34,235 bases of DNA from an uncultured Ignatzschineria sp. (GTDB taxonomy: Bacteria; Pseudomonadota; Gammaproteobacteria; Cardiobacteriales; Wohlfahrtiimonadaceae), in assembly GCA_947632245.1 (NCBI GenBank), contig CANRON010000008.1, forward strand, positions 1 through 34,235, in the 5' to 3' direction. The notes below the pieces were generated by a model. That model did no database searches. It was not told the origin of the DNA and was given only the letters and a program-made list of their open reading frames with translations. Shown here one piece after another: positions 7,116 through 16,032 of this stretch (positions are counted from its first letter, which is position 1; every line of letters begins with the position of its first letter). The position numbers and the translations under genes were made by a program.

Positions 7116-9782
7116 TTATTCTTCTGAATCATCCTTAGCAATCACTTCTATAGTGGTTTCATCCGCAACCATTGTAATCTCTTCGATGATCTCGCCTGAT
7201 TCATCTGCTGTGAGTGCCTCAGAATCTTCTTCTACACACACAACATCACTCTCTTCAATACGGGACATGCCGACAACAATATCACCCTCATCAAGACGGA
7301 TGAGGCGAACGCCTTGTGTGTTACGGCCAAGAATTGAGACTTCCTTGATTGCCGTACGAACAAGTACGCCATTACAAGAGATTAACATGACCTCATCATC
7401 TTCATCGACAATGGTGGCGCCGATAATTTGACCATTGCGTTTAGATGTTTGGATACCGATTACCCCTTTACCACCGCGATTACGTCTTGCAAACTCTTCA
7501 ATACGCGTACGTTTACCATAGCCATTTTCAGTCGCGATTAATACAATGCCATCGTCAATCGCAAGCATCATAGAGATAACGCGTTGATCTTGATCTTCCG
7601 AAAGGGTAATCCCTTTCACGCCGCGTGAACCACGCCCTGTTGATCTGACATCAGATTCGCTGAATCGGTTCACAAGGCCAGTATTGGTGAAGAGCATAAT
7701 ATCGTTATCACCCGATGTGATTTCGGTGCCGATCAGCTCATCGCCCTCATCAAGGTTAACCGCAATCAACCCGCTTGAACGTTGGCTCTGGAAGTTTGAA
7801 AGTACCGTTTTCTTCACAACCCCAAATTTGGTTGCCATAAAGATGTAACGGTCATCATCATAACTATCCACAGGCAGCATTGAAGTAATACGCTCATCTG
7901 CTTCAAGGGGGAGAAGGTTAATGATAGGGCGACCACTTGCGCCGCGCCCTGCTTCTGGCAATTCATAGACACGAATCCAGTATACTTTCCCTTTAGAAGA
8001 GAAGCACATGAGCTGCGCATGCGTGCTGACAACCATTAGATGTTCAACATCATCCTCGTTGACAACACGCGCGGCTGATTTACCACGACCACCACGGCGC
8101 TGGGCACGGTATTCATCGAGTTTTTGATATTTAATATAGCCACGGCGTGAGAGTGTTACAACTACATCTTCCTCGGCAATAAGATCCGCTAAACTGATAT
8201 CTTCAGCGGCTTCGCGTATTTCCGTACGGCGTGCATCGCCAAATTCATCACGAATCGCAATAAATTCTTCTTCAATTACTTCTTTTAAGCGATCGGGGTT
8301 TGTTAAAATTTCGATTAACTCACGAATCGTATCTAACAGACCTTTATATTCATCTAAGATTTTGTCTTGTTCAAGTCCTGTCAAGCGTTGTAAGCGCATA
8401 TCTAAAATAGCTTGCGCTTGCTCTTCAGAGAGCTTGTACTCATTATCAATTAAGCCAACGCCGGTTAAACCATCTGGGGTTGTTTTGAGTTCTGCCGCGC
8501 GCGCAAGCATTGCTGAAACTTCGCCCGGCGCCCAGCTGCGAGCAAGCATACGCTCTTTCGCTTCCGCACCCGTTGCGGATGTGCGAATGAGTTGAATCAT
8601 TTCATCAATATTCGCAAGTGCAACGGTTAAACCTTCGAGCAAATGCGCACGATTACGGGCACGTTTCAGATCAAAAATCGTACGGCGCGTAATCACTTCT
8701 CGTCTATGGAGTAAGAATGCTTCTAAAACTTGCTTGAGGTTTAAGAGTTTGGGCTGGCCACGATCAATGGCAACCATGTTAATACCAAAGCTCGATTGTA
8801 GTGCCGTATGTTTATAGAGTTGGTTGAGAATGACCTCGCCCATTTCGCCGCGGCGAAGCTCAATAACGATACGCATACCATCTTTGTCTGACTCATCACG
8901 AAGACCATCCGGCGCAATGCCCTCAATGATTTTTTCACGATAGAGTTCCACAATACGTTCAATAAGGCGCGCTTTGTTGACCTGATAGGGGAGTTCGGTG
9001 ATGATAATGACATCGCGATCACGTTTCTCATCACGCTCAATCTCAGCGCGAGCACGAATGACTACGCGCCCTTTTCCTGTATGATAGGCTTCACGAATAC
9101 CGCGAGTACCATTAATGATTGCCGCTGTTGGGAAATCTGGTGCAGGAATATGTTCCATGAGCTCATCAATTGTGAGTTCTGGATTTTGTAAAAGTGCAAG
9201 TGAAGCATTAATGGTTTCAGTTAAGTTATGCGGCGGGATATTTGTTGCCATTCCCACGGCAATACCGGATGAACCATTGACTAATAGATTCGGAATACGG
9301 GTTGGCAGTACTGAGGGCTCTGTTTCAGATTCATCATAGTTTGGCGTGAAATCGACAGTCTCTTTTTCGATATCTTGTAAGAGCGCTTCAGCGATCTTAC
9401 TCATTCTTACTTCGGTATAACGCATTGCAGCCGCTGAGTCACCATCGATAGAACCGAAGTTACCTTGGCCATCAATGAGCATGTAGCGTAGCGAGAAGTT
9501 TTGTGCCATACGGACAACAGAGTCATAAATCGCAGAGTCACCATGGGGGTGATACTTACCCATTACATCCCCAACGATACGAGCGGATTTTTTGTAGGGC
9601 TTGTTCCAATGGTTGTTAGTTTGATTCATGGAATGGAGGATTCGGCGGTGTACGGGCTTCAATCCATCGCGGACATCGGGGAGCGCACGACCGATGATGA
9701 CACTCATTGCATAATCAAGGTAGGAGTTTTTCATCTCCTCTTCTAAACTAATCGGGACAATCTCTTTGGCAAAATCACTCAT
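7116..9782 (-). CDS. gyrA: DNA gyrase subunit A
   Basis: GyrA is the breakage-and-rejoining subunit of DNA gyrase, which with GyrB introduces negative supercoils. The 888-aa protein is full length (E. coli 875). Numbering matches E. coli through the active site: catalytic Tyr122 sits in [10 protein letters not shown]. The quinolone-resistance region reads HGDSAIYDS, with Ser83 and Asp87 both wild type. The GyrA-box QRRGGRGKS opens the C-terminal DNA-wrapping domain, and the protein ends in an acidic tail. The start has AAGG eight bases upstream. The gene is monocistronic, with its own extended -10 promoter and a strong terminator, and it opposes the Septu genes. Confidence 0.99.
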   Translation of the reverse strand: MSDFAKEIVPISLEEEMKNSYLDYAMSVIIGRALPDVRDGLKPVHRRILHSMNQTNNHWNKPYKKSARIVGDVMGKYHPHGDSAIYDSVVRMAQNFSLRYMLIDGQGNFGSIDGDSAAAMRYTEVRMSKIAEALLQDIEKETVDFTPNYDESETEPSVLPTRIPNLLVNGSSGIAVGMATNIPPHNLTETINASLALLQNPELTIDELMEHIPAPDFPTAAIINGTRGIREAYHTGKGRVVIRARAEIERDEKRDRDVIIITELPYQVNKARLIERIVELYREKIIEGIAPDGLRDESDKDGMRIVIELRRGEMGEVILNQLYKHTALQSSFGINMVAIDRGQPKLLNLKQVLEAFLLHRREVITRRTIFDLKRARNRAHLLEGLTVALANIDEMIQLIRTSATGAEAKERMLARSWAPGEVSAMLARAAELKTTPDGLTGVGLIDNEYKLSEEQAQAILDMRLQRLTGLEQDKILDEYKGLLDTIRELIEILTNPDRLKEVIEEEFIAIRDEFGDARRTEIREAAEDISLADLIAEEDVVVTLSRRGYIKYQKLDEYRAQRRGGRGKSAARVVNEDDVEHLMVVSTHAQLMCFSSKGKVYWIRVYELPEAGRGASGRPIINLLPLEADERITSMLPVDSYDDDRYIFMATKFGVVKKTVLSNFQSQRSSGLIAVNLDEGDELIGTEITSGDNDIMLFTNTGLVNRFSESDVRSTGRGSRGVKGITLSEDQDQRVISMMLAIDDGIVLIATENGYGKRTRIEEFARRNRGGKGVIGIQTSKRNGQIIGATIVDEDDEVMLISCNGVLVRTAIKEVSILGRNTQGVRLIRLDEGDIVVGMSRIEESDVVCVEEDSEALTADESGEIIEEITMVADETTIEVIAKDDSEE

Positions 9783-9830
9783 TGAACCAACCTTTCTTGA
9801 ACGAATATATTAAAGTATAAATAATGGAGG

Positions 9831-9836
9831 ATTATA
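9831..9836 (-). promoter_or_regulatory. gyrA promoter, extended -10
   Basis: On the minus strand the sequence reads TGCTATAAT, a perfect -10 with the TGn extension, about 50 bp upstream of the gyrA start. The -35 region is poor, as is usual for extended -10 promoters. Confidence 0.6.
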
Positions 9837-10143
9837 GCACATTATGCTAATTAATTCGTCTGAATAAGTAGAAATTCGGAGGATATTAGAAATGGTGTGC
9901 AGATAGCTATCCCCCTACATCTTTATCAATAAATGTCAAAAAACGAATATTTGATGAAAAAGAAGAGGTAAAACATCTTTTTTAATTTTTTGATAAAACT
10001 TTATTATGAAGAGCGCTGTTATTGAGATATTGTAAATGTTGTTCACCGAAATGTTGCGGTTGCTCTATAGAAATCTAGTCAGAATGTCGTTATCAAGAAT
10101 GAAAAATGATTAACGTCTTGAAAGAATGCGAAAAGACAGAACT
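9837..10143. other. Intergenic region between gyrA and lptM
   Basis: AT-rich spacer between divergent genes. Apart from the two promoter elements listed beside it I see no gene, tRNA or clear terminator. The ORF track extends lptM back into this stretch to 10106, but that extension covers the -10 box and encodes no signal sequence. Confidence 0.6.
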
Positions 10144-10149
10144 TATAAT
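10144..10149 (+). promoter_or_regulatory. lptM-lysA promoter -10 box
   Basis: A perfect TATAAT lies 50 bp before the lptM start. The nearest TTGAAA is 20 bp upstream, longer than ideal, so the -35 assignment is uncertain. Confidence 0.45.
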
Positions 10150-10198
10150 ACAATGGCAATATTGTTATACACATCCTCTAAGGAATAGATCAATAACC

Positions 10199-10366
10199 AT
10201 GTTTCAATCGACCAAAAAAATGATGCTCCTCTTATCGGTAATGATCTTTATCGTAGGTTGTGGGCAAACAGGACCATTGTTTATTGCTCAAAGCGAAGCG
10301 GAGCATAATGATGGTCATTTCATGACTAAATATAAAGCACCTAAAGACCAGAAAAATGAAGATTAA
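10199..10366 (+). CDS. lptM: Small lipoprotein LptM (YifL family)
   Basis: A 55-aa lipoprotein. From the ATG at 10199 there is a basic start, a hydrophobic stretch and a lipobox FIVGC with the lipidated Cys at residue 21. The family's signature CGxxGPL follows directly (CGQTGPLF). The track start at 10106 would add 31 residues ahead of a perfect signal peptide and would cover the promoter, so I reject it. LptM helps mature the LptD-LptE outer-membrane LPS translocon in enterobacteria. It sits directly upstream of lysA, as in many gammaproteobacteria, and overlaps it by 11 bp. The short polar tail after the motif is poorly conserved in the family. Confidence 0.88.
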   Translation: MFQSTKKMMLLLSVMIFIVGCGQTGPLFIAQSEAEHNDGHFMTKYKAPKDQKNED

Positions 10367-11573
10367 TCACACTCTTTTAACGGAAGTGGCGCAGCAGTTT
10401 CAGACGCCTTTATATGTTTACTCTGCAGATAAAATTTTAAGCAATTACGAAGCGTACCATAAAGGATTTGGGGATTATCCACACCTGATCTGCTATGCGG
10501 TTAAGGCGAATAGTAACTTATCGATTTTGAAGTTATTAGCAGAAGCTGGTTCTGGCTTTGATATTGTCTCAAAGGGTGAGTTAAAACGCGTACTTGCAGC
10601 CGGGGGTGATCCTAAAAAAGTGGTCTATTCTGGTGTGGGCAAGAAAGAAGTAGATATTGAGTTTGCGCTCAAAGCCGGTATTGGTTGTTTTAATATTGAG
10701 TCGGTTGCGGAAGTCTATATGATTAATCGCGCAGCCGCGAAGCTCGGCGTAAAGGCACCAGTATCACTGCGTATTAATCCAAATGTGGATGCGAAAACAC
10801 ATCCTTATATCTCGACAGGATTGAAAGAGAATAAATTTGGAATCAGTATGGCAGATGCTTTGCCGATGTATCGTGAGATGGTAAGAATGCCGAATATCGA
10901 TGTTCAAGGTATTGATTTCCATATAGGCTCTCAACTGACAGAAATAGCGCCTTATGCGGAAGCATTAGATTTAACGCTAGCACTGATTGATGAGCTTGCG
11001 GAAATTGGGATTCATTTGAAGCATTTAGATATGGGCGGCGGTCTAGGTATTCGTTATGAAGATGAAACGCTCGTTGATCCTGCGGTATGGATCGCCCAAG
11101 CAATCGAGAAAATCGGCGATCGCGATCTTAAAATATTGATTGAGCCAGGCCGTTCGATCGTAGGCGATGCCGGCGTTTTAGTGACGCAAGTCATCTTGAC
11201 GAAAGAGAACGAAGGTAAGCATTTTGCAATTGTAGATGCCGCTATGAATGATTTGATTCGTCCGGCGCTCTATAGTGCATGGATGAATATTATTAACCTC
11301 GATGAAAATAGTGAAGAAGAGGTACGAAATTATGATATCGTCGGCCCTATCTGCGAAACTGGAGATTTCTTAGGAAAAAATCGCGCGCTTGCATTGACCT
11401 CGGGTGATTACTTAGCTGTAACGCATGCTGGCGCTTATGGCTTTACGATGGCATCAAATTATAACTCTCGCGGTAGAGCTGCAGAAGTGCTTTTAGTAGG
11501 GAGTGATGCGAAGTTAATTCGTGAGCGAGAATCGGAAGAATCGCTATATGAGAAAGAGATCAATCTCCTGTAA
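10356..11573 (+). CDS. lysA: Diaminopimelate decarboxylase
   Basis: LysA carries out the last step of lysine synthesis, decarboxylating meso-diaminopimelate with PLP. The 405-aa protein has the fold III PLP-binding Lys at residue 50 in YAVKAN, a glycine-rich phosphate-binding MGGGLG motif, and the late CETGDF motif (family CESxD) that supplies the second active-site Cys. The start overlaps the end of lptM by 11 bp and has only a weak ribosome site, so translation is probably coupled to lptM. dapF, often next in other gammaproteobacteria, is not here; a terminator follows at 11640. Length and motifs fit a functional enzyme. Confidence 0.97.
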   Translation: MKINHTLLTEVAQQFQTPLYVYSADKILSNYEAYHKGFGDYPHLICYAVKANSNLSILKLLAEAGSGFDIVSKGELKRVLAAGGDPKKVVYSGVGKKEVDIEFALKAGIGCFNIESVAEVYMINRAAAKLGVKAPVSLRINPNVDAKTHPYISTGLKENKFGISMADALPMYREMVRMPNIDVQGIDFHIGSQLTEIAPYAEALDLTLALIDELAEIGIHLKHLDMGGGLGIRYEDETLVDPAVWIAQAIEKIGDRDLKILIEPGRSIVGDAGVLVTQVILTKENEGKHFAIVDAAMNDLIRPALYSAWMNIINLDENSEEEVRNYDIVGPICETGDFLGKNRALALTSGDYLAVTHAGAYGFTMASNYNSRGRAAEVLLVGSDAKLIRERESEESLYEKEINLL

Positions 11574-11639
11574 GTGCCACCGGCTCTATAGGGACTCTAG
11601 GCATATAGTTAAGGCAATATTATAAAAAATGAATAAAAC

Positions 11640-11674
11640 ATCCCAAAGTGTTTGCGCTTTGGGATTTTGTTTTT
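11640..11674 (+). terminator. lysA terminator
   Basis: ATCCCAAAG and CTTTGGGAT make a 9-bp stem with an 8-base loop, followed by TTGTTTTT. It lies 67 bp past the lysA stop. Confidence 0.88.
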
Positions 11675-11736
11675 AAAATAGAGCAGATGGTATTTATCAA
11701 TATCATTTCATCAGGCAATACTGCTCATTAAGACCC

Positions 11737-11764
11737 CACTCGCTAAACTGTTTTTTAGTGAGTG
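11737..11764 (+). repeat. Hairpin in the queA leader
   Basis: CACTCGCTAAA can pair with TTTAGTGAGTG over 11 bp, with one G-T wobble, around a 6-base loop. No T-tract follows it. It ends 37 bp before queA, so it may be a leader-RNA hairpin. I do not recognise a known riboswitch. Confidence 0.35.
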
Positions 11765-11801
11765 AATTTACCGTTAATGCCGTTAAGGTTAGGAAAACCC
11801 T

Positions 11802-12842
11802 ATGTTAAAACTATCAGATTATGATTATCATCTTCCCGAAGAGCTTATCGCACAATTCCCGCCGAAAGTAAGGGGAACCTCGAGGCTCTTAGTTCCGAAG
11901 GCGGGGCAATTACAGGATCATACATTTGAAGATTTAATTGATTACTTAAATGCGGGTGACCGTATTATCATCAATAATACGCGCGTATTACCGGCGCGTC
12001 TTTTTGGGGAAAAAGAGACGGGCGGCAAGGTTGAAATTATGGTTGAGCGTCTGGTGAGTGAAACGGAAGTGCTCGCCCAGATTAAAGCGAGCAAAGCATT
12101 AAAAGAAGGGCAACCCGTTTTTATTAACGGTGAACCCTTGTTAGAGATGGTTTCTCGCGATGATGCCTTTTTCCTATTAAAAACGATTGATAGCTCGCCG
12201 ATTGCAAAGGTGTTAGAAGCTTATGGACATTTGCCATTACCGCCTTATATAACAAGAAGTGATGAAGCGTTAGATCAATCGCGTTATCAAACCGTATTTA
12301 ACAAAGAGGAGGGCGCGGTTGCGGCGCCGACAGCCGGACTGCACTTTACAGAAGAATTTTTAGAAAAAATTCGCGCCAAAGGTGTTGATGTTACCGAAAT
12401 TACGCTCCATGTGGGTGCGGGTACTTTTCAACCGATCCGTAGTGAGGATTTAAATGAGCATCAAATGCATAAAGAGTGGATTTCTGTCCCACAATCAGCA
12501 GTTGATGATATCTTAAGCACTAAAGCCCATGGTGGGCGCGTCATCGCAATTGGGACAACGGCAGTAAGGGCATTGGAATCAGCAGGATTATCCGGAGAGT
12601 TAAAAGCATTCACCGGGGATACGAATATTTTTATAAAGCCTGGCTTTGAGTTTAAAGTGATTGATGGATTACTAACAAATTTCCATCTCCCTAAATCAAC
12701 CCTTCTAGTATTAGTCTCAACGCTCATGGGTAAAAAGCGAATGGAAGAAGTATATCAACATGCGGTAAATGAGCAGTATCGTTTTTTTAGCTACGGCGAT
12801 AGCATGCTCTTAATTCCTGAAATGGATAAAGTGGGGGATTAG
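11802..12842 (+). CDS. queA: tRNA preQ1(34) S-adenosylmethionine ribosyltransferase-isomerase
   Basis: QueA transfers and rearranges the ribosyl group of S-adenosylmethionine onto preQ1 at tRNA wobble position 34, giving epoxyqueuosine. The 346-aa protein is of normal length. It shows the conserved NNTRVLPARLFG, AAPTAGLHFT and HVGAGTFQPI blocks. The start at 11802 has TTAGGA upstream. tgt, its frequent neighbour, is not downstream; instead an MHS-type transporter starts one base after the queA stop, which suggests a shared transcript. The gene has its own leader after the lysA terminator. Confidence 0.98.
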   Translation: MLKLSDYDYHLPEELIAQFPPKVRGTSRLLVPKAGQLQDHTFEDLIDYLNAGDRIIINNTRVLPARLFGEKETGGKVEIMVERLVSETEVLAQIKASKALKEGQPVFINGEPLLEMVSRDDAFFLLKTIDSSPIAKVLEAYGHLPLPPYITRSDEALDQSRYQTVFNKEEGAVAAPTAGLHFTEEFLEKIRAKGVDVTEITLHVGAGTFQPIRSEDLNEHQMHKEWISVPQSAVDDILSTKAHGGRVIAIGTTAVRALESAGLSGELKAFTGDTNIFIKPGFEFKVIDGLLTNFHLPKSTLLVLVSTLMGKKRMEEVYQHAVNEQYRFFSYGDSMLLIPEMDKVGD

Positions 12843-12843
12843 G

Positions 12844-14121
12844 ATGACGAAGAAGGGATTATCGACTCAAGATGTTAAAACACTATCGCTCTCATCCCTT
12901 GGTGGGGCGCTTGAGTTCTATGACTTTATTGTCTTTTTAACCTTTGCCTCGACTTTAAAGGTGCTTTTCTTTCCGGCAGAATCCGAGTTAATCGCGACGA
13001 TTATGACATATCTCACTTATGCGATTGCCTACTTTGTACGGCCGATTAGCGGGGTGATATTAGCGCATTTTGGGGATCTCATTGGGCGCAAGAAAGTCTT
13101 TATGTTCTCGCTCTTTATGATGGCAGTGCCCACACTATGTATCGGATTATTGCCGACCTATGCGTCAATTGGCTATTTGGCGCCTATCTTGTTATTTACG
13201 ATGCGGATTTTGCAAGGCGTGGCATTAGGCGGGGAAGTGCCGAGTGCGCATGTGTTTGTGACAGAACATGTACCGGGGAATCGCTTTGGCATCGCCAATA
13301 GCGCTATTGCGGCGGGATTGACGTTTGGTGTATTGATCGGGCACTTTGTCTCGACAATGATGAATGTGAGTTTCTCAGCACAAGAGACGCTCGATTATGC
13401 TTGGAGAATACCGTTTATACTCGGTGGTGTTTTAGGATTATTGGCTGTTTATCTGCGCCGCTATTTAAAAGAAACGCCGGTATTTTTAGAAATGCAGAAG
13501 AAAAAGGCGTTGCATGCCGGTACGCCGATGAAGACAATTTTAAAAGACTTCCGACCTCAAGTTTTTATCGCCACATTGAGCACATGGCTCTTAATTACCG
13601 GCGTCGTGCTGGTATTATTAGCGCCGAATTTGATGAAATCAGATATGTTTGGATTGGACGCGAGCTTTGTGAATAAGGCAGCGCTTGTTGCGACATTTAT
13701 GAATATCATCGGAAGTTTAGCTGCGGGTGTTTTAGTGGATCGCTTTGGGCTACGTAAAACGCTCTTTAGCTTTGCGCTCTTACTTGCGATCACGAGCTTC
13801 ATATTCTTCCATGCGTTAGGAGATGCCAATCTTACGAAAGTCGGAGTGTTATATGCCGTTGCATCATTCTTTTTAGGGATTGTGGCTTGCGTGCCGATGA
13901 TTATCATTCGACTTTTCCCTGCAGATATCCGTTTAACAGGGATGGGCTTTTCCTACAATATTGGAAATGCAATCTTTGCCGGATTAACCACCTTTTTGGT
14001 ACCGATTATCGCCGAGCATTTCCATCCGATGTTCATCGCCTATTACATTCTGTTTCTCTGCGGCTTGGGGATATTTCTAAGTATCTATCTTGGGAAGAAG
14101 AGCTTGCCGAGTTATATATAA
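12844..14121 (+). CDS. MFS transporter, metabolite:H+ symporter (ProP-like) type
   Basis: A 425-aa, 12-helix inner-membrane transporter. GGALEFYDFIVF at the start of helix 1, RPISGVILAHFGDLIGRKK between helices 2 and 3, and RILQGVALGGEVPSA in helix 4 are hallmarks of the metabolite:H+ symporter branch, which includes ProP, KgtP and ShiA. Substrates in this branch are small organic acids or osmolytes; the sequence does not say which. The ATG lies one base after the queA stop, and its GGGGG ribosome site lies inside the end of queA, so translation is likely coupled. A strong terminator follows. The pairing with queA looks like local chance and not a shared pathway. Confidence 0.85.
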   Translation: MTKKGLSTQDVKTLSLSSLGGALEFYDFIVFLTFASTLKVLFFPAESELIATIMTYLTYAIAYFVRPISGVILAHFGDLIGRKKVFMFSLFMMAVPTLCIGLLPTYASIGYLAPILLFTMRILQGVALGGEVPSAHVFVTEHVPGNRFGIANSAIAAGLTFGVLIGHFVSTMMNVSFSAQETLDYAWRIPFILGGVLGLLAVYLRRYLKETPVFLEMQKKKALHAGTPMKTILKDFRPQVFIATLSTWLLITGVVLVLLAPNLMKSDMFGLDASFVNKAALVATFMNIIGSLAAGVLVDRFGLRKTLFSFALLLAITSFIFFHALGDANLTKVGVLYAVASFFLGIVACVPMIIIRLFPADIRLTGMGFSYNIGNAIFAGLTTFLVPIIAEHFHPMFIAYYILFLCGLGIFLSIYLGKKSLPSYI

Positions 14122-14140
14122 ATAATATTGTGAAAAATAA

Positions 14141-14170
14141 AAAATGGCGCCATTACAGGCGCCATTTTTT
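14141..14170. terminator. Bidirectional terminator between convergent genes
   Basis: AAAATGGCGCC and GGCGCCATTTT form an 11-bp stem with a 6-base loop and T-runs on both strands. It lies between the rightward MFS gene and the leftward dehydrogenase gene and can serve both. Confidence 0.9.
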
Positions 14171-14201
14171 ATCAATAGGATCATTAATATTGTGAGGGGA
14201 T

Positions 14202-14957
14202 CTATAGTAATGCTTCAGGCGATTCGGGTAAAATCTGTCCACCATCAATAATAATGGTTTGCCCTGTAATGTATTTTGCTTCTTTGGAGGCTAAAAATGC
14301 CGCGGCATAACCAATGTCTTTCGGCTCACCTAAAGTATGGGTAGGAATTGTTGCACGCATCTGATTGAGATAGGCTTCACCTTGCGCTTTTAAGCCATCT
14401 GTTAAAATATTGCCAGGAAGCACTGCATTCACAGTAATGCCAAAACGCGCATACTCAAGTGCGGCGCTTCGCATAAAGCCAAGCTGCGCGGCTTTCGATG
14501 CCCCATAATGGCTCCAACCGGGGAAGCCTGTAATATTGCCGGTGATGGAAGATGTAATTATAACGCGACCATAACCTTGATTTTTCATCGCTTTCAGCGC
14601 CGCTTGCACGATAAAAAAGGTCCCTTTTACGTTGACGCTTTGCATGATATCCCAATCGTTTTCTGTCATCTCTTCGATAGTGGCTTGTGGGAAGATACCG
14701 GTATTAGAGCAGAGAATATCTAAGCGACCATGTTGAGCGATGACTTCTTGAATACGGGCTTGGCAGAGGGATTGTTGGGTCACATCGAGTTCAACAAACT
14801 CGCATCCTAGCTCTTTAGCTGTATTATTCCCGGCAGTTGTATCAATATCTGCGATAATCACGGTTGCACCGGCTTCTCTCAGTGCTTCGACAATACCGCG
14901 ACCAATGCCTTTTGCGCCACCGGTAACCATTGCAACTTGCTTTTCTAATGAAAACAT
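14202..14957 (-). CDS. SDR-family NAD(P)-dependent oxidoreductase
   Basis: A classical short-chain dehydrogenase of 251 aa. The cofactor motif TGGAKGIGRG is near residues 11-20 and Asp at the end of strand 2 (IIADID) suggests NAD preference. The catalytic Ser, Tyr and Lys are in ITSSITG and YGASK. The usual NNAG motif is changed to SNTG. The tail is IIDGGQILPES. It resembles the FabG/UcpA-like group, but the substrate cannot be read from the sequence, and the gene is not in a fatty-acid cluster. The start has GAGAGG upstream. A 12-codon ORF with a strong ribosome site lies 50 bp upstream on the same strand. It ends facing the MFS gene with a shared terminator. Confidence 0.88.
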   Translation of the reverse strand: MFSLEKQVAMVTGGAKGIGRGIVEALREAGATVIIADIDTTAGNNTAKELGCEFVELDVTQQSLCQARIQEVIAQHGRLDILCSNTGIFPQATIEEMTENDWDIMQSVNVKGTFFIVQAALKAMKNQGYGRVIITSSITGNITGFPGWSHYGASKAAQLGFMRSAALEYARFGITVNAVLPGNILTDGLKAQGEAYLNQMRATIPTHTLGEPKDIGYAAAFLASKEAKYITGQTIIIDGGQILPESPEALL

Positions 14958-15007
14958 ATGAACCTCTCATCATTTTGATAATATGCCATTGATCAAAGCT
15001 TAGGACT

Positions 15008-15046
15008 TCATTTAAGCGGCATATTAAAGTTGATCGTTAAATCCAT
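15008..15046 (-). CDS. Possible 12-codon leader ORF ahead of the SDR gene
   Basis: On the minus strand GGAGG lies nine bases before an ATG that opens a 12-codon frame (MDLTINFNMPLK) ending about 50 bp before the SDR start. The ribosome site is stronger than that of the SDR gene itself. Such a short frame can arise by chance. Confidence 0.25.
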   Translation of the reverse strand: MDLTINFNMPLK

Positions 15047-15340
15047 TTATTGAATCCTCCACTTATCCTTAAAAGAGGGCTGTTATTGTTAAACAACAAT
15101 ATATATCTAATCTATATATACCTTATCGGATATTGCTCTAAATGATAGTTTTTTTTGATATGAGCGCCTCAGAAATAGCGAAAGGCACTTATTACGATTG
15201 TTACTAGAAGATAAAGAGCATTCTGATAGATCTGGTTTCAGTTTCTTTACAGCTGGTGAGAACTCAAATTAGATTTGGTTTTAAAGGCTCATTATGGAAC
15301 AATAGACTCAGACATTTTAATTTTTAGATAAAGGCACAAA
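15047..15340. other. Divergent intergenic region between SDR gene and rppH
   Basis: Together with the leader stretch next to it, this gives 383 bp with no gene of normal size. It contains an ATTGTT/AACAAT inverted repeat and an AT-rich TATATAT/TATATATA repeat around 15089-15122, which could be operator sites for the SDR promoter. I see no convincing sigma70 promoter, tRNA or other RNA. Confidence 0.5.
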
Positions 15341-15976
15341 ATGATAGACAATGATGGCTTTCGGGCAAACGTTGGAATCATATTGTGTAATCAAAATCAG
15401 CAACTTTTCTGGGGTCATCGGATTGGGCAGTTAAATGCTTGGCAGTTTCCACAAGGTGGAATTGATCCAGATGAAACGCCAGAAGAAGCCATGTATAGAG
15501 AGCTTTATGAGGAAGTTGGACTACGCCCTGAACACATTAAGATTTTAGGCCGAACAGATCGGTGGTTGCGTTATCGCCTCCCCCAAAATTTGATTCGTCG
15601 AAACCCTATGAGTGAGCGAACATGTATCGGACAGAAACAGGTTTGGTTTTTGCTCGAGTTCGTAGGAGATGAAGAGGATTTTAATCTGAACGCGGTAGAC
15701 AAACCCGAATTTGATCACTATAAATGGGTTGATTATTGGTTACCACTGCGCGATGTGATTCATTTTAAACGTAAAGTATATGATAAAGCGCTGACAGAAC
15801 TCGCTCCTTTAATTTTTGAAAAAGTGGCGCCGAAAAAGCCACGAGATCTTCGTTCTAAAAGACGGCACTCACTATTTAGAATGCATTCTCGAAAGAGTAC
15901 AATTAAAGAGAAAGATGGTCGTAAAACCCTCACTTATGAAGAGAGTACTGTCACGATTGAAAAAAGCACGTATTAG
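15341..15976 (+). CDS. rppH: RNA pyrophosphohydrolase RppH
   Basis: RppH removes pyrophosphate from 5'-triphosphorylated mRNA and so starts RNase E-dependent decay. The 211-aa protein starts [17 protein letters not shown], the family N-terminus. It has a complete Nudix box from G39 to L61 (GGIDPDET...RELYEEVGL), with the metal-binding glutamates present. It is about 35 residues longer than E. coli RppH (176 aa). The extra C-terminal tail is basic then polar ([20 protein letters not shown]), possibly for RNA binding. The ribosome site is AAAGG. The stop codon lies in the loop of the terminator hairpin. Confidence 0.95.
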   Translation: MIDNDGFRANVGIILCNQNQQLFWGHRIGQLNAWQFPQGGIDPDETPEEAMYRELYEEVGLRPEHIKILGRTDRWLRYRLPQNLIRRNPMSERTCIGQKQVWFLLEFVGDEEDFNLNAVDKPEFDHYKWVDYWLPLRDVIHFKRKVYDKALTELAPLIFEKVAPKKPRDLRSKRRHSLFRMHSRKSTIKEKDGRKTLTYEESTVTIEKSTY

Positions 15977-15989
15977 ACGTGCTTTTTTT
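15961..15989. terminator. Terminator overlapping the rppH stop codon, bidirectional
   Basis: AAAAAGCACGT and ACGTGCTTTTT form an 11-bp stem around the loop ATTAG, and the TAG in the loop is the rppH stop codon. T-runs on both strands let it also end the convergent MFS gene. Confidence 0.85.
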
Positions 15990-16032
15990 ATAGTTTTTTG
16001 TATTAAGGCCTACATTGATGAGCGCGTATCAA

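Noticed and set aside
9886-9915. Four-codon ORF (MVCR) with GGAGG upstream of gyrA
   Set aside because: Too short to separate from chance, and on the strand opposite to gyrA with no gene directly downstream.
10106-10198. N-terminal extension of LptM in the track
   Set aside because: It covers a perfect TATAAT and would put 31 residues in front of a complete lipoprotein signal peptide.
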